DNA of 64,000 nt from Ruegeria sp. ANG-S4 (GTDB lineage: Bacteria; Pseudomonadota; Alphaproteobacteria; Rhodobacterales; Rhodobacteraceae): positions 186,001-250,000 of the forward strand of contig NZ_JWLK01000001.1 in NCBI RefSeq assembly GCF_000814005.1, in the 5' to 3' direction. The notes under the pieces are model-generated. The model was not told the DNA's origin and did no database searches. It saw only the letters and a program-made list of their open reading frames with translations. Below, piece after piece: positions 50,388-59,767 of this stretch. The position numbers were made by a program, and so were the translations under genes. Positions within the stretch are counted from its first letter, which is position 1; each line of letters opens with the position of its first letter.

Positions 50388-51167
50388 ATGAACCGAGCTT
50401 TGGTAACCGGTGCCGGACAGCGGTTGGGGCGGGCGATGGCGCTGTATCTGGCGCAGCGCGGATATGACGTTGCCGTGCATTACGCCAGTTCCGGACAAGC
50501 CGCCAAGGAAACCGTCGCCGACATCCACGCAATGGGTCAGTCTGCAGCGGCTTTGCACGCCGATCTGTTGGACGAAGATCAGGTCAGCACATTGCTGCCG
50601 CGTGCCGCTGATGCCTTGGGCGGAACGATCACCTGCCTCGTCAACAACGCTTCGATCTTCGAGTACGACAATGTCAAAACGGCGACCCGGCACAGCTGGG
50701 ACCGTCACATTGAAAGCAATCTGCGCGCACCGTTCGTGTTGACCCAAGCCATGGCGGAACAGGGCCTGCAGCCAGGCAAGGACGCGATGGGCGAACCGGT
50801 GGCATCCGGTCTGATCGTGAACATGGTGGATATGCGGGTGCGAAAACTGACGCCCGAGTTCATGACTTACACGATCGCCAAAATGGGTCTTTGGGCTTTG
50901 ACACAAACCGCGGCACAGGCATTGGCCCCGGCGATCCGGGTCAACGCCATCGGTCCCGGCCCGACCTTGCAGGGCCACCGGCAGAGCGAAAGCCATTTCA
51001 ATGCTCAGCGTCAAGCCACCGTTTTGGAACGCGGTGCAAACCCTTCGGATATCACTGCGGCGTTGGGGTATTTTCTGGACGCTCAAGCCGTGACCGGGCA
51101 GTTGCTGTGTGTTGACGGGGGTCAGCATCTGGTCTGGCAAACGGCGGACGTTCTAGGGGTCGAATAG
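50388..51167 (+). CDS. SDR oxidoreductase, FolM/pteridine-reductase-like
   Basis: 259 residues. TGAGQRLGRAMALYLAQRGYDVAVHYASS at the start is the R-x-G-x-x-x-A form of the SDR loop found in PTR1/FolM proteins; NNASIFEYDN is near residue 84; the Tyr-Lys pair is YTIAKMGLWALTQ; and NMVDMRVRK (instead of the usual Ser) before it is also typical of FolM. It may reduce a dihydropterin with NADPH. It lies just before uvrC, as is common in Rhodobacterales. Confidence 0.82.
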   Translation: MNRALVTGAGQRLGRAMALYLAQRGYDVAVHYASSGQAAKETVADIHAMGQSAAALHADLLDEDQVSTLLPRAADALGGTITCLVNNASIFEYDNVKTATRHSWDRHIESNLRAPFVLTQAMAEQGLQPGKDAMGEPVASGLIVNMVDMRVRKLTPEFMTYTIAKMGLWALTQTAAQALAPAIRVNAIGPGPTLQGHRQSESHFNAQRQATVLERGANPSDITAALGYFLDAQAVTGQLLCVDGGQHLVWQTADVLGVE

Positions 51168-51451
51168 GCAAAATCGGCATGAGTTTTGCACCGCTCGCTT
51201 TTCTGTTACACGCGCGTTACAAAAATGTCTTTTTTTTCATATACTTGTTTCCTATCGAAAAAAATTTCTTTTAAAAACAGTATGTTAGTACGTTGCCTAT
51301 TTTTTGTGCAGATTAGGGAAGCGGCAATAAATTAAGGGAAAATCTGATGCGCCAAAAACTTATCTGCACAGTTATCCACAGAAACCGTGGATTTGTTTCC
51401 TCTTGATCTGAAGCGCACAAGATTGCAGCCATCGCCAGAGAATCATATTTC
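51168..51451. promoter_or_regulatory. AT-rich gap with a DnaA box and a 9-bp inverted repeat
   Basis: This 284-bp gap between the FolM-like SDR and uvrC is far more AT-rich than its surroundings, with T- and A-runs at about 51220-51305. TTATCCACA at 51372-51380 is a perfect DnaA box. TGTGCAGAT (51305-51313) and ATCTGCACA (51362-51370) are exact inverted repeats, the second directly abutting the DnaA box. It must hold the uvrC promoter. The combination also resembles a small DnaA-controlled region or origin element; hemE, the marker gene for several alphaproteobacterial origins, lies about 5 kb away. Confidence 0.5.
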
Positions 51452-53332
51452 ATGGTCATGACGCCTCAGCACGAATCAAGTTCCGACGGCCAGCCGACCG
51501 GTTACGCCTGTATCCAGCGCTATGTGAAAACGCTGGACAGCTCGCCGGGCGTCTATCGCATGTTGGATGGCGACAGTCGGGTTCTTTACGTGGGAAAGGC
51601 GCGAAATCTCAAGGCCCGGGTATCGAATTATGCGCGACCGGGGCACTCGGGTCGGATCGAAAGGATGATCGCATCCACTGCGTCGATGATGTTCCTGACC
51701 ACAAGGACCGAGACCGAGGCGCTGTTGCTTGAACAGAACCTGATCAAGCAACTGAAGCCGAAGTACAACGTTCTGCTGCGCGACGACAAAAGCTTTCCGA
51801 ACATCCTGGTTGCCAAGGACCACGCGTTTCCCCAGATCAAAAAACATCGCGGTGCCAAGAAGGAAAAGGGGGCCTATTTCGGACCCTTTGCCAGCGCAGG
51901 TGCTGTGAACCGAACGCTGAATCAGCTGCAAAAGGCGTTCTTGCTGCGCAATTGCTCGGACTCGATGTTCGAAAGCCGCTCGCGGCCTTGCCTGCTCTAT
52001 CAGATCAAGCGCTGTTCGGGCCCGTGCGTCGGGCTGATTTCGGAACAGGATTACCGCGAAAGTGTTCGGGATGCGGAACGCTTCTTGTCGGGCCGTTCGA
52101 CCAAGGTGCAGGAGGATTTGGCCGAACAGATGATGGCGGCGTCGGAAGCGATGGAGTTCGAACGCGCAGCTGGACTGCGTGATCGTATCCGGGCGCTGAC
52201 CCAGGTTCAGACGTCACAAGGTATCAATCCACGGGGCGTTGCCGAAGCAGACGTGATCGGCCTTTACATGGACAGTGGGCAAGCCTGCGTTCAGGTGTTT
52301 TTTATTCGCGCCAATCAGAACTGGGGAAACAAGGACTTTTACCCGCGTGTCGGCGCGGACGTATCAGCGGCTGAGGTTATGGAAGCGTTCCTTGGCCAGT
52401 TCTACGACAACAAGGAACCGCCACGTCAGTTGATCCTTTCAGATGCGATCGAAAACGCTGATCTGATGCAGGATGCGCTGAGTGAAAAGGTGGGGCGCAA
52501 GGTTGAAATCCTCGTGCCCCAGCGGGGAGAGAAACAGGAGTTGGTTGCTGGTGCCCTGCGCAATGCGCGCGAGTCTTTAGCGCGGCGCATGTCGGAAAGC
52601 GCCACACAGGCCAAATTGCTGCGTGGCGTTGCCGAGGCGTTCGATCTGGATGCGCCTCCCGCGCGGATCGAGGTCTATGACAACAGCCACATACAGGGCA
52701 CGAATGCCGTCGGCGGCATGATCGTTGCCGGACCCGAAGGGTACATGAAAAACGCGTATCGCAAGTTCAATATCCGGGGGGATGACCTGACCCCGGGTGA
52801 CGACTTCGGTATGATGAAAGAGGTTCTGAACCGCCGGTTCACCCGCCTGCAAAAGGAAGACCCGGACCGCGACAAGGGTTTGTGGCCCGATCTGCTTTTG
52901 ATCGACGGCGGCGCGGGGCAGGTCAGCGCCGTGCATGAAATCATGGCGCAACATGGGGTCGAGGATATCCCGATGGTCGGCGTCGCCAAGGGCATCGACC
53001 GTGACCACGGCAAGGAAGAGTTCCACCGAATAGGTCAGCGCCCTTTCGCCCTGAAACGAAACGACCCGGTTCTGTATTTCATTCAGCGCCTAAGGGACGA
53101 GGCCCACAGGTTTGCCATCGGAACGCACCGGGCGAAGCGGGCCAAGGCGGTCGGAGCAACCCCATTGGACGAAGTCCCCGGAGTTGGCGCGGCACGGAAA
53201 CGGGCACTGCTGGCGCATTTCGGCAGTGCCAAAGCCGTCAGCCGAGCCAACCTGGCGGACCTTAAAGCGGTCGAAGGAATTTCGGCGGGGCTGGCGCAGA
53301 AGGTGTATGACTTCTTCCACGACAAAGGCTAA
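51452..53332 (+). CDS. uvrC: UvrABC excinuclease subunit C
   Basis: 626 residues. The GIY-YIG nuclease is at the N-terminus ([28 protein letters not shown], about 30-57), the UvrB-interacting UVR helix near 205-240 ([22 protein letters not shown]), the RNase-H-like second nuclease at about 390-520 ([30 protein letters not shown]), and two helix-hairpin-helix motifs at the end ([34 protein letters not shown]). It makes the two incisions of nucleotide excision repair. The stop overlaps the convergent EamA gene stop. Confidence 0.97.
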   Translation: MVMTPQHESSSDGQPTGYACIQRYVKTLDSSPGVYRMLDGDSRVLYVGKARNLKARVSNYARPGHSGRIERMIASTASMMFLTTRTETEALLLEQNLIKQLKPKYNVLLRDDKSFPNILVAKDHAFPQIKKHRGAKKEKGAYFGPFASAGAVNRTLNQLQKAFLLRNCSDSMFESRSRPCLLYQIKRCSGPCVGLISEQDYRESVRDAERFLSGRSTKVQEDLAEQMMAASEAMEFERAAGLRDRIRALTQVQTSQGINPRGVAEADVIGLYMDSGQACVQVFFIRANQNWGNKDFYPRVGADVSAAEVMEAFLGQFYDNKEPPRQLILSDAIENADLMQDALSEKVGRKVEILVPQRGEKQELVAGALRNARESLARRMSESATQAKLLRGVAEAFDLDAPPARIEVYDNSHIQGTNAVGGMIVAGPEGYMKNAYRKFNIRGDDLTPGDDFGMMKEVLNRRFTRLQKEDPDRDKGLWPDLLLIDGGAGQVSAVHEIMAQHGVEDIPMVGVAKGIDRDHGKEEFHRIGQRPFALKRNDPVLYFIQRLRDEAHRFAIGTHRAKRAKAVGATPLDEVPGVGAARKRALLAHFGSAKAVSRANLADLKAVEGISAGLAQKVYDFFHDKG

Positions 53333-54213
53333 ACGCGCCGACTGCGCCAAAGAATATACAGGCCCGACGCGACAATAAGGGTGCTGCCGATCCACATGGT
53401 CTGGTCCAATTGCTCGCCAAACACTGCGACGCCGAGGCCGATCCCGAACAGCAGACGCGAATATCGGAACGGGGTCACAGCAGATACCTCGCCAGTCCGC
53501 ATCGCTTTCATCAACGAACTGTAAGCGATCGCGCCGAAGACCACCGCACCTGTCAGGTGCAAACCGGTGACCGTAGATAGCGGTTGCGCCGGAGCACCTT
53601 CGAAGACCCTAAAGGCAAGTCCCGCAACAATGACGCAGAGAAAGCCGTAGAATCCTAAAACCTCGGTACTCAGCGTCGCGGGGGCCGCCCGGCTGGCCAG
53701 ATCGCGCCCCGCGAAGCCCAGCATGCCCAGCACGGCAAGGATCGACAGCGCAGAAAAGCTCTGCCCCGTGGGTTGGATCACGATAATCACGCCGATCATT
53801 CCGACAAGAATGGCACTCCACCTTCTCCACCCCACGGTTTCGCCAAACACCACGGCAGCGCCTGCAACAACGACCAGCGGCGTTGCCTGCAGGATAACCG
53901 TGGCCGATGACAGCGGGGTCAGCGCGATGGCCAGAACATAAAAAAGCCGCCCCAGAATTTCAAAGACGACGCGTATCATCATCGGTCGTGACAGGACATC
54001 TGGTTGAAACAGGCGCGACCCCCGGATCGCAGCGACCAACCCAAAGATGATCGACCCGCCAAGGCCGAACAGCAACAGGATCTGCCAGATCGGCAAAACG
54101 GCTGAGGCGCCTTTCAACATGGCGTCTTCGGCAGCAAAACAGGCCATCGCCGCAATCATCCATCCGCTGCCGATCAGGTTGGATCTGGGATCGGTTTGGA
54201 TACGCGGTGTCAT
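53329..54213 (-). CDS. EamA/DMT family transporter
   Basis: 294 residues from the ATG at 54213; the longer frame reads through the divergent pgsA promoter region. Ten membrane segments in two EamA halves are visible ([41 protein letters not shown]), with the usual [22 protein letters not shown] in the first half and [21 protein letters not shown] in the second. It exports or imports a small metabolite of unknown identity. Its stop overlaps uvrC by a few bases. Confidence 0.88.
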   Translation of the reverse strand: MTPRIQTDPRSNLIGSGWMIAAMACFAAEDAMLKGASAVLPIWQILLLFGLGGSIIFGLVAAIRGSRLFQPDVLSRPMMIRVVFEILGRLFYVLAIALTPLSSATVILQATPLVVVAGAAVVFGETVGWRRWSAILVGMIGVIIVIQPTGQSFSALSILAVLGMLGFAGRDLASRAAPATLSTEVLGFYGFLCVIVAGLAFRVFEGAPAQPLSTVTGLHLTGAVVFGAIAYSSLMKAMRTGEVSAVTPFRYSRLLFGIGLGVAVFGEQLDQTMWIGSTLIVASGLYILWRSRRV

Positions 54214-54387
54214 CAAGATCAGGCCTTTGGAGATTCTCGGGTGCAATCTGGCGGCAAACCGTTCCAAGGCCAAGGGCAATTCGAGGGGAACCAAGCGATG
54301 CGCAGCCACAACCAAGCGATTGGGAACGGTGCAGTTTTTTGCGGCCCTATCTTTTCTGTCCCGAACCAGCAATGTAGGGTCCGTGAC

Positions 54388-55056
54388 ATGAAGTGGAACT
54401 TGCCGAATATCCTGACCGTCTTGCGTTTGTTGGCAGCCCCCGGTCTGGCCGTAATGTTTCTGTATTTCACCCGGCCTTATGCGGACTGGTTTGCCCTGAT
54501 CCTGTTTCTTTCAGCGGCAATCACCGACTGGTTCGACGGGTATCTGGCGCGTGCATGGAAGCAAGAAACCAAGATTGGCGCCATGCTGGACCCCATCGCG
54601 GACAAGGCCATGGTGGTGATCGCGCTGATGATTTTGGTGGGATATTCCGAGGACAGCTGGACACCGTGGCTGGTTCTGCCAGCCACCGTGATCCTGTTCC
54701 GCGAAGTATTTGTTTCGGGTCTACGCGAATATCTGGGCGATGTGGCGGGCACGTTGAAGGTTACACAACTGGCCAAGTGGAAAACGACAGCGCAGATGGT
54801 CGCCATTGCTGTTCTGTTTTCCCAGGGTATCTTTGAGCACTACGCCGTGATGTCCACCTATGGCATGGACGCGGCCCTGGTCGAGCAGGTGATCGCGGGC
54901 CAAGTTGAGGATGTCAATCATCTGCGCTGGCACCTGAGCGGCATGTACTGGTCAGGCCATATCGGACTGTGGCTTCTTTGGATCGCCGCAACGCTGACAT
55001 TGATCACCGGCTATGACTACCTACGTAAAGCCATGCCTCACCTGAAGGAGAACTAA
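54388..55056 (+). CDS. pgsA: CDP-diacylglycerol-glycerol-3-phosphate 3-phosphatidyltransferase
   Basis: 222 residues from the ATG at 54388 (MKWNLPNILTVLRLLAAPG); the longer frame is antisense to the EamA start. The CDP-alcohol transferase motif DWFDGYLAR...GAMLDPIADK is complete with its four Asp residues. It has about five membrane segments. It makes phosphatidylglycerol phosphate, the precursor of PG and cardiolipin. moaD starts 3 bp after the stop. Confidence 0.93.
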   Translation: MKWNLPNILTVLRLLAAPGLAVMFLYFTRPYADWFALILFLSAAITDWFDGYLARAWKQETKIGAMLDPIADKAMVVIALMILVGYSEDSWTPWLVLPATVILFREVFVSGLREYLGDVAGTLKVTQLAKWKTTAQMVAIAVLFSQGIFEHYAVMSTYGMDAALVEQVIAGQVEDVNHLRWHLSGMYWSGHIGLWLLWIAATLTLITGYDYLRKAMPHLKEN

Positions 55057-55059
55057 CGG

Positions 55060-55305
55060 ATGGACGTGCTTTACTTCGCCTGGGTGCGCGAGCGTATCGG
55101 CATTCCGAAGGAACGCGTTGAAACCAGTGCGGCCACGGTTTCGGACCTTGTGGCTGAGCTGAGCGCGCGCGAAGATCGATATGCCGCGGCCTTCGCCGAT
55201 ATCTCAGCCCTGCGCGTCGCGCTGGATCAAGAACTGTCAGATTTTGATGCACCGCTTTCGGGCGTACGTGAGGTGGCGTTTTTTCCTCCGATGACGGGCG
55301 GCTGA
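55060..55305 (+). CDS. moaD: Molybdopterin synthase sulfur carrier subunit
   Basis: 81 residues of the ubiquitin-like MoaD fold ending in the required Gly-Gly (MTGG), the site of thiocarboxylation. DVLYFAWVRERIG at the start and FFPPMTGG at the end are characteristic. It donates sulfur to precursor Z in molybdenum cofactor synthesis, with MoaE encoded 4 bp later. Confidence 0.93.
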   Translation: MDVLYFAWVRERIGIPKERVETSAATVSDLVAELSAREDRYAAAFADISALRVALDQELSDFDAPLSGVREVAFFPPMTGG

Positions 55306-55309
55306 CCGG

Positions 55310-55753
55310 ATGCGGATCGTCGTTCAGGAAGACCCGTTCGATCTGGGGGCCGAGGCCAATGCCTTTGCCGAGGGGAGTGCCGAAAACGGGGCGATTGTGA
55401 CCTTCACGGGTGTCGTTCGTGATTTGGCCGGTGGCGATCTGGATGTGATGGAGATTGAGCACTATCCGGGCATGACCGAGCGCGCCCTGACCAAGATTGC
55501 GCAAGAGGCCCAAGCGCGTTGGTCGCTGGGCGATGTGTTGGTTATCCATCGTCATGGACGACTGTCCCCCGGTGATCGGATCATGATGGTCGCCACCGCC
55601 GCGCCGCATCGCAAGGATGCCTTTGAAGCGGCCGAATACCTGATGGACTACCTGAAATCCCGCGCACCGTTCTGGAAGAAGGAAATCACACGGTCCGGCG
55701 CCGAATGGGTTGCCGCCAAGGATGAAGACGAAGATGCGCTGACGCGCTGGTAA
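55310..55753 (+). CDS. moaE: Molybdopterin synthase catalytic subunit
   Basis: 147 residues. GAIVTFTGVVRD (about 24-35), MEIEHYPGMTERALTKIA, VIHRHGRLSPGD and the active-site stretch YLKSRAPFWKKE (about 118-129) with its conserved Lys residues are the MoaE hallmarks. It forms the heterotetramer with MoaD. pgsA-moaD-moaE form one compact operon. Confidence 0.95.
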   Translation: MRIVVQEDPFDLGAEANAFAEGSAENGAIVTFTGVVRDLAGGDLDVMEIEHYPGMTERALTKIAQEAQARWSLGDVLVIHRHGRLSPGDRIMMVATAAPHRKDAFEAAEYLMDYLKSRAPFWKKEITRSGAEWVAAKDEDEDALTRW

Positions 55754-55758
55754 CGTGT

Positions 55759-56097
55759 TCAGTCCGCGTTGTTGATGCGTCCGCGCAGTTCCTCGGCCTC
55801 TTGCCGGGCCGCGCGCAATCCGTCCATCGCCGCCGACAATTCCGCTTCGGTTTGGGTCAACTGATTGGTCAGTTCAGCCTCGCGTTGTTGCAGATAGGTG
55901 ATCGCCTGATCGCGGGTTTCCTCGGCCTCGTGCAATTCCTGGCTCATGCGATCCAGATCCGCCACGTCGCTTTGGCGCACGCGGGACAGGCGATGGGCAA
56001 GCCAGTTGGCGAACCACCCCATGCAGAAGGCCGCAAACAGGATAATGGCTGTGGCGATAACAAATTCGGTTCTGTTCAACTTACTGTTCCTCTGCAT
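55759..56097 (-). CDS. Small membrane protein with coiled coil
   Basis: 112 residues: a short basic start, one membrane segment (EFVIATAIILFAAFCMGWFANWLA, about 11-34), then a heptad-rich coiled coil to the end (SQELHEAEETRDQAITYLQQ, TQTEAELSAAMDGLRAARQE). No enzyme motif. It overlaps the end of the OmpA/BON gene by 17 bp and is probably co-transcribed as its accessory. The function is unknown. Confidence 0.7.
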   Translation of the reverse strand: MQRNSKLNRTEFVIATAIILFAAFCMGWFANWLAHRLSRVRQSDVADLDRMSQELHEAEETRDQAITYLQQREAELTNQLTQTEAELSAAMDGLRAARQEAEELRGRINNAD

Positions 56098-58000
56098 CCG
56101 TATCGGGTGCGTCCGTGTCCGATGGTTCGGCTTCTGCTTCTTCCGACCCGGCTTCGAGTGCTTCGAGCCCGGTTTCCGTCTGCGTCGTCGGCTCCGGGCG
56201 GATCAGCGTGAACTCGATCCGGCGGTTTTCCTCGCGCCCTTCCTCGGTGTCGTTGTCCGCGATGGGCTGGGTTTCGCCGTAGCCCACGGCGGTGTAGCTG
56301 GAGGTCGGGATGCGCCGGCCGCGCAGTTCATTCAGAATGGATTGGGCGCGGGCCTGGCTCAGTTGCTGGTTCATTTCCTCGCGCCCCTGACTGTCGGTAT
56401 GCCCCTGAATCTCAAGCCTGATGGGGCCGCATTCGCGCAGAATATCGGCGATCCGATTGACCGTATCACGTGAGTCGGCTGCAATGGTGGCCGATCCCGG
56501 TTCGAATGCGATTTTGCTGCTGGTCTGAATATCTGCGATCTGTTCTTCGCATTGCTCGGGATCAGGCAGTGCGTCTTCGGGTTCAGGTGGCGCAACGTAG
56601 GTAATCGAGAGGTTGAAGTCCTGGGCGTCGCCCAATTGTTCGGACAGCTGACCGGTGATGCGCGCTTTCGCATCGGGGTCATGGCTAATGCCCGTCAGCT
56701 CGACCATTTCGGGGGTAACTGTCAGGGCGCCGTTGTGGAGTTGCGACAACGCATCTAGCCCGGCAAGAACGCGCACGGACCAGTCGGCGGGCAGATCGTC
56801 TACCACCCGCGTGGCCAAATAGACCTGTTCTGAACCGAACGCGGCCTGTGCAAAGCTGTCCACCATGTTCCGCAGCGATTCGTCGCCAAGGCGGCCGCGC
56901 AGCTGCACCAGACCTTCGGGGCTGCGGGTCGCGGTGAATTCAACCGGCCCCGATTGCTCCTCGGTTTCCGGTTCAGGCAAAACACCGTGCAGAACGAATA
57001 CATCGGGGAGGGCTGTTTCCAACTCGCCTACAACTCGATCGAACAGCGCGGGGTCCGTGTTCTGCGCTGCCACCAATGTGATGTCGGCGTCAGACAGGGT
57101 TACGGTGCCGTATCCAAGTTGGGACAAGGCCTGAATGCTCAGTTGGGCCGCCGTGGCCCAGTTTGGTGACGGAACGCCAAGACCAATGGTGCAGGAATAG
57201 GGCCCGGTATGACCGGCGTTCTGCGCGGCCTCAATGATCTGATCCCGGGCGTCTTCATCCTGGGCCGAGCAGGCGTCGAATTGCCCGCCATCCTCATTGA
57301 TCAGGTACCGAAGCGTAAATGGCGTGATCACGGGGCGCGGGGCGGAAATTGCCAGACCAATCCGAAGGCCCGGAGGCGCGGCGCGGCTGAGGTCTTGTTC
57401 AAGCCGCTCTTTTTCGTTCTGGCTGTCAGCAATTGCAGTGATGCGAACCAGACCGGGACTGGCCGATATCTTGGCACGGGGTAGATCTGACAGCGCCTTG
57501 ATCGCAAAATCCAGCGCATCGTCCCAGCCTTTGGGCGCGGGGTAATCCGCGGTCTCCATCAAATCGGAAACCGGCACATCCGAGTCCAGGCTTTCCAACC
57601 GTGCCATCAGGGCATCCCGGTCCTCGCTGGTCGGAATCAATCCGATCAACGAAATACCCGAGTCGTTTCTCAGGATCTCGGCTGAGAATTTCGGAGGAGC
57701 CAGATTGGCGGTAGGCTCAACCTCCATCTCGTCGATAACGCGTGAGGTGTCGACCTCGGTTCCCGCCGCAGTCAGGGCGTTAAAGCGAATGGCCTCGTTC
57801 GGGGCGGTCCCGGTCAGGACAACACGCAGCCCGTCAGATTGTACCTCGGCCCAATCATGGCCCTGAAGGTCAAGCGCGCGGCGGACCGCCATTTCTGACG
57901 CGTCCTCGATTTTGCTGACTGCCAACCCTGCGCCTACAAGAGACAGCACTGCGGACACGGCAAAAATCAGGGCAACGGCAATCGCGTAGGGCAGGCGCAT
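56081..58000 (-). CDS. OmpA-family protein with BON-like repeats
   Basis: 639 residues from the ATG at 58000 (MRLPYAIAVALIFAVSAVLS, a membrane anchor or signal); ATGs at 58042 and upstream are possible alternatives. Several BON-like stretches follow (DLQGHDWAEVQSDGLRVVLTG; VRGRL-type QLRGRLGDESLRNMVDSF; NGALTVTPEMVELTGISHD). The C-terminal OmpA peptidoglycan-binding domain is clear: IAFEPGSATIAADSRDTVNR, then LEIQGHTDSQGREEMNQQLSQARAQSILNEL, and YGETQPIADNDTEEGREENRRIEF. The last ~40 residues are acidic. It links membrane and cell wall and is probably envelope-stress or division related. Confidence 0.85.
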   Translation of the reverse strand: MRLPYAIAVALIFAVSAVLSLVGAGLAVSKIEDASEMAVRRALDLQGHDWAEVQSDGLRVVLTGTAPNEAIRFNALTAAGTEVDTSRVIDEMEVEPTANLAPPKFSAEILRNDSGISLIGLIPTSEDRDALMARLESLDSDVPVSDLMETADYPAPKGWDDALDFAIKALSDLPRAKISASPGLVRITAIADSQNEKERLEQDLSRAAPPGLRIGLAISAPRPVITPFTLRYLINEDGGQFDACSAQDEDARDQIIEAAQNAGHTGPYSCTIGLGVPSPNWATAAQLSIQALSQLGYGTVTLSDADITLVAAQNTDPALFDRVVGELETALPDVFVLHGVLPEPETEEQSGPVEFTATRSPEGLVQLRGRLGDESLRNMVDSFAQAAFGSEQVYLATRVVDDLPADWSVRVLAGLDALSQLHNGALTVTPEMVELTGISHDPDAKARITGQLSEQLGDAQDFNLSITYVAPPEPEDALPDPEQCEEQIADIQTSSKIAFEPGSATIAADSRDTVNRIADILRECGPIRLEIQGHTDSQGREEMNQQLSQARAQSILNELRGRRIPTSSYTAVGYGETQPIADNDTEEGREENRRIEFTLIRPEPTTQTETGLEALEAGSEEAEAEPSDTDAPDTDAEEQ

Positions 58001-58066
58001 GAGGTGAATTGAGACTCCTAAGTCGTCTGGCCCCGGACTCATACAGACCCCAAGCCAGAGGTGCAA

Positions 58067-59029
58067 TCAGAGCAAAAGCGCGACGCAAAGGAAGATAAGC
58101 GGAATAAGGCCGGTATCGCGGTTCGAGCGGAACAATTGCAGAAGTTTGCCGTTGTCTTCGGTGTCCAACCCGCGCAATTGCCACGCCATGTGCCACCCCA
58201 TGGCCCAAGGTCCTGCCAGCGCTACGGCCAAGGCCAGAATCGACGCTTGGGGCAGTCCTGCATCTATGATGGCCAATCCCATCATGCCAACAGTCAGAAC
58301 CAGAAAATACTTCAACCATCTGGCAGTGTCGGTGCCGAACAGCCGGGCGGTGGACTTCACCCCGATCAGTTCATCGTCTTCGGCATCCTGATGGGCATAG
58401 ATCGTGTCGTAGAACAGTGTCCAGGCGATCCCGGACAGGTACAGAATCAGGGCTGGCCAGCCGATGTTGCCGCTGTGAGCCGCCCAGGCCAGCAATGCAC
58501 CCCAGTTGAAGGCCAACCCCAAAAACGCCTGCGGCCACCATGTAAACCGTTTCGCGAAGGGGTAGATCGTGACGGGCAGCAGGGCCAATACCCCCATAGC
58601 GATGGCGGCTTGGTTAAAGGTCAGCAGGATCAGGAACGCCAGCAGGCATTGCAGGACCATCCAGATCACGGCCTGACGCACGCTCACCTGGCCCGAGGGG
58701 ATCGGGCGCGACCGGGTCCGTTCGACCTTGCCGTCAATTTCACGATCTGTGATATCGTTCCAAGTGCAGCCTGCGCCACGCATCAGAAACGCTCCGATTG
58801 CGCATCCGATGGCGATCCACAGGTCCTCCCACCTGGGGTCGCCATCGCTCAGAATCGCAAGCGCCAGACCCCACCAGCAGGGTATCAACAACAGCCACGT
58901 GCCAATCGGGCGGTCCGCACGGCTCAACCGCAGGTAGGGCCTTGCGAAAATGGGCGCGTAAGAGTCCACCCAATTTCCGGTTACGGCATCGGCGACCTGA
59001 CCGTCTGGTGTTGGGGCATTGCCTTGCAT
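58067..59029 (-). CDS. ubiA: 4-hydroxybenzoate polyprenyltransferase
   Basis: 320 residues from the ATG at 59029; the longer frame is antisense to rsmE. About eight membrane segments. The two Asp-rich motifs are NDITDREIDGKVERTRSRP (about 95-113) and YDTIYAHQDAEDD (about 222-234). The start LRLSRADRPIGTWLLLIPCWWG is typical of UbiA. It prenylates 4-hydroxybenzoate in ubiquinone synthesis. Its ATG is only 12 bp from the divergent rsmE ATG. Confidence 0.95.
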   Translation of the reverse strand: MQGNAPTPDGQVADAVTGNWVDSYAPIFARPYLRLSRADRPIGTWLLLIPCWWGLALAILSDGDPRWEDLWIAIGCAIGAFLMRGAGCTWNDITDREIDGKVERTRSRPIPSGQVSVRQAVIWMVLQCLLAFLILLTFNQAAIAMGVLALLPVTIYPFAKRFTWWPQAFLGLAFNWGALLAWAAHSGNIGWPALILYLSGIAWTLFYDTIYAHQDAEDDELIGVKSTARLFGTDTARWLKYFLVLTVGMMGLAIIDAGLPQASILALAVALAGPWAMGWHMAWQLRGLDTEDNGKLLQLFRSNRDTGLIPLIFLCVALLL

Positions 59030-59041
59030 ATGTAGTGTCTC

Positions 59042-59767
59042 ATGAGTGCAAAGATCAGACTGTATGTAGAGCACGCTCTGGGTCAGGGGCAATCCGTAGA
59101 ATTGACGCGCGACCAAGCCCACTACTTGTTCGGCGTTATGCGTCTGTCTGTTGGGCGTCGAGTGGCGGTATTTAACGGCCAAGACGGAGAGTGGCTGGCC
59201 GAGGTAGCCGAGGCCGGGAAACGTGGCGGCATGCTGACGTGCGTCGAACGCACAAGACCCTTGCAGCTGCCGCCCGATTTGTGGCTTTTGTTCGCTCCGA
59301 TCAAAAAGGCACGAACAGATTTCATTGTCGAAAAAGCGGCTGAAATGGGCGCGGCCCGGATCATGCCGATCCAGACCGAGTTCACGAATTCCGAGCGTAT
59401 CCGTCAGGACCGTTTGCAGGCGCATGCGGTTGAAGCCGCTGAACAATGTGGCGGCACCTTTGTGCCCGAGGTCGCGGAATTGCAGCGTCTTGATCGCGTC
59501 CTAGACGCATGGCCCGATCACCGCCAGCTGATGTTCTGCGATGAGGCCGAGGTTGGCTCTGCCCTGCGTCTGTCTGCAAACAACAAAGGTCAGCCTTGGG
59601 CCATTCTGATTGGCCCCGAGGGCGGGTTTTCTGAGCCAGAGCGCAAGCGTTTGAGCCGATTGCCCTATGCGCATGTGGTGAGCCTCGGCCCCCGCATCTT
59701 GCGCGCCGACACCGCCGCAGTTGCAGCGATGACCATGTGGCAGCAGGCCTTGGGGGATTGGGCGTGA
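59042..59767 (+). CDS. rsmE: 16S rRNA (uracil1498-N3)-methyltransferase
   Basis: 241 residues. An N-terminal PUA-like part (QAHYLFGVMRLSVGRRVAVFNGQDGEW) is followed by a SPOUT methyltransferase domain with LFAPIKKARTDFIVEKAAEMGAARIMPI, the SAM-binding knot IGPEGGFSEPER and SLGPRILRADTAAVAAM. It modifies U1498 of 16S rRNA. The stop overlaps the GNAT gene start. Confidence 0.95.
   Translation: MSAKIRLYVEHALGQGQSVELTRDQAHYLFGVMRLSVGRRVAVFNGQDGEWLAEVAEAGKRGGMLTCVERTRPLQLPPDLWLLFAPIKKARTDFIVEKAAEMGAARIMPIQTEFTNSERIRQDRLQAHAVEAAEQCGGTFVPEVAELQRLDRVLDAWPDHRQLMFCDEAEVGSALRLSANNKGQPWAILIGPEGGFSEPERKRLSRLPYAHVVSLGPRILRADTAAVAAMTMWQQALGDWA

Noticed and set aside
49326..51140. 604-residue minus-strand frame opposite the Ca/Na antiporter and SDR
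   Set aside because: Same reasoning; no domain recognised and both plus-strand genes have clear motifs.
51168..51451. Calling this gap the chromosomal origin outright
   Set aside because: Only one perfect DnaA box and no GC-skew evidence, dnaA or parAB in the window; kept as a candidate only.
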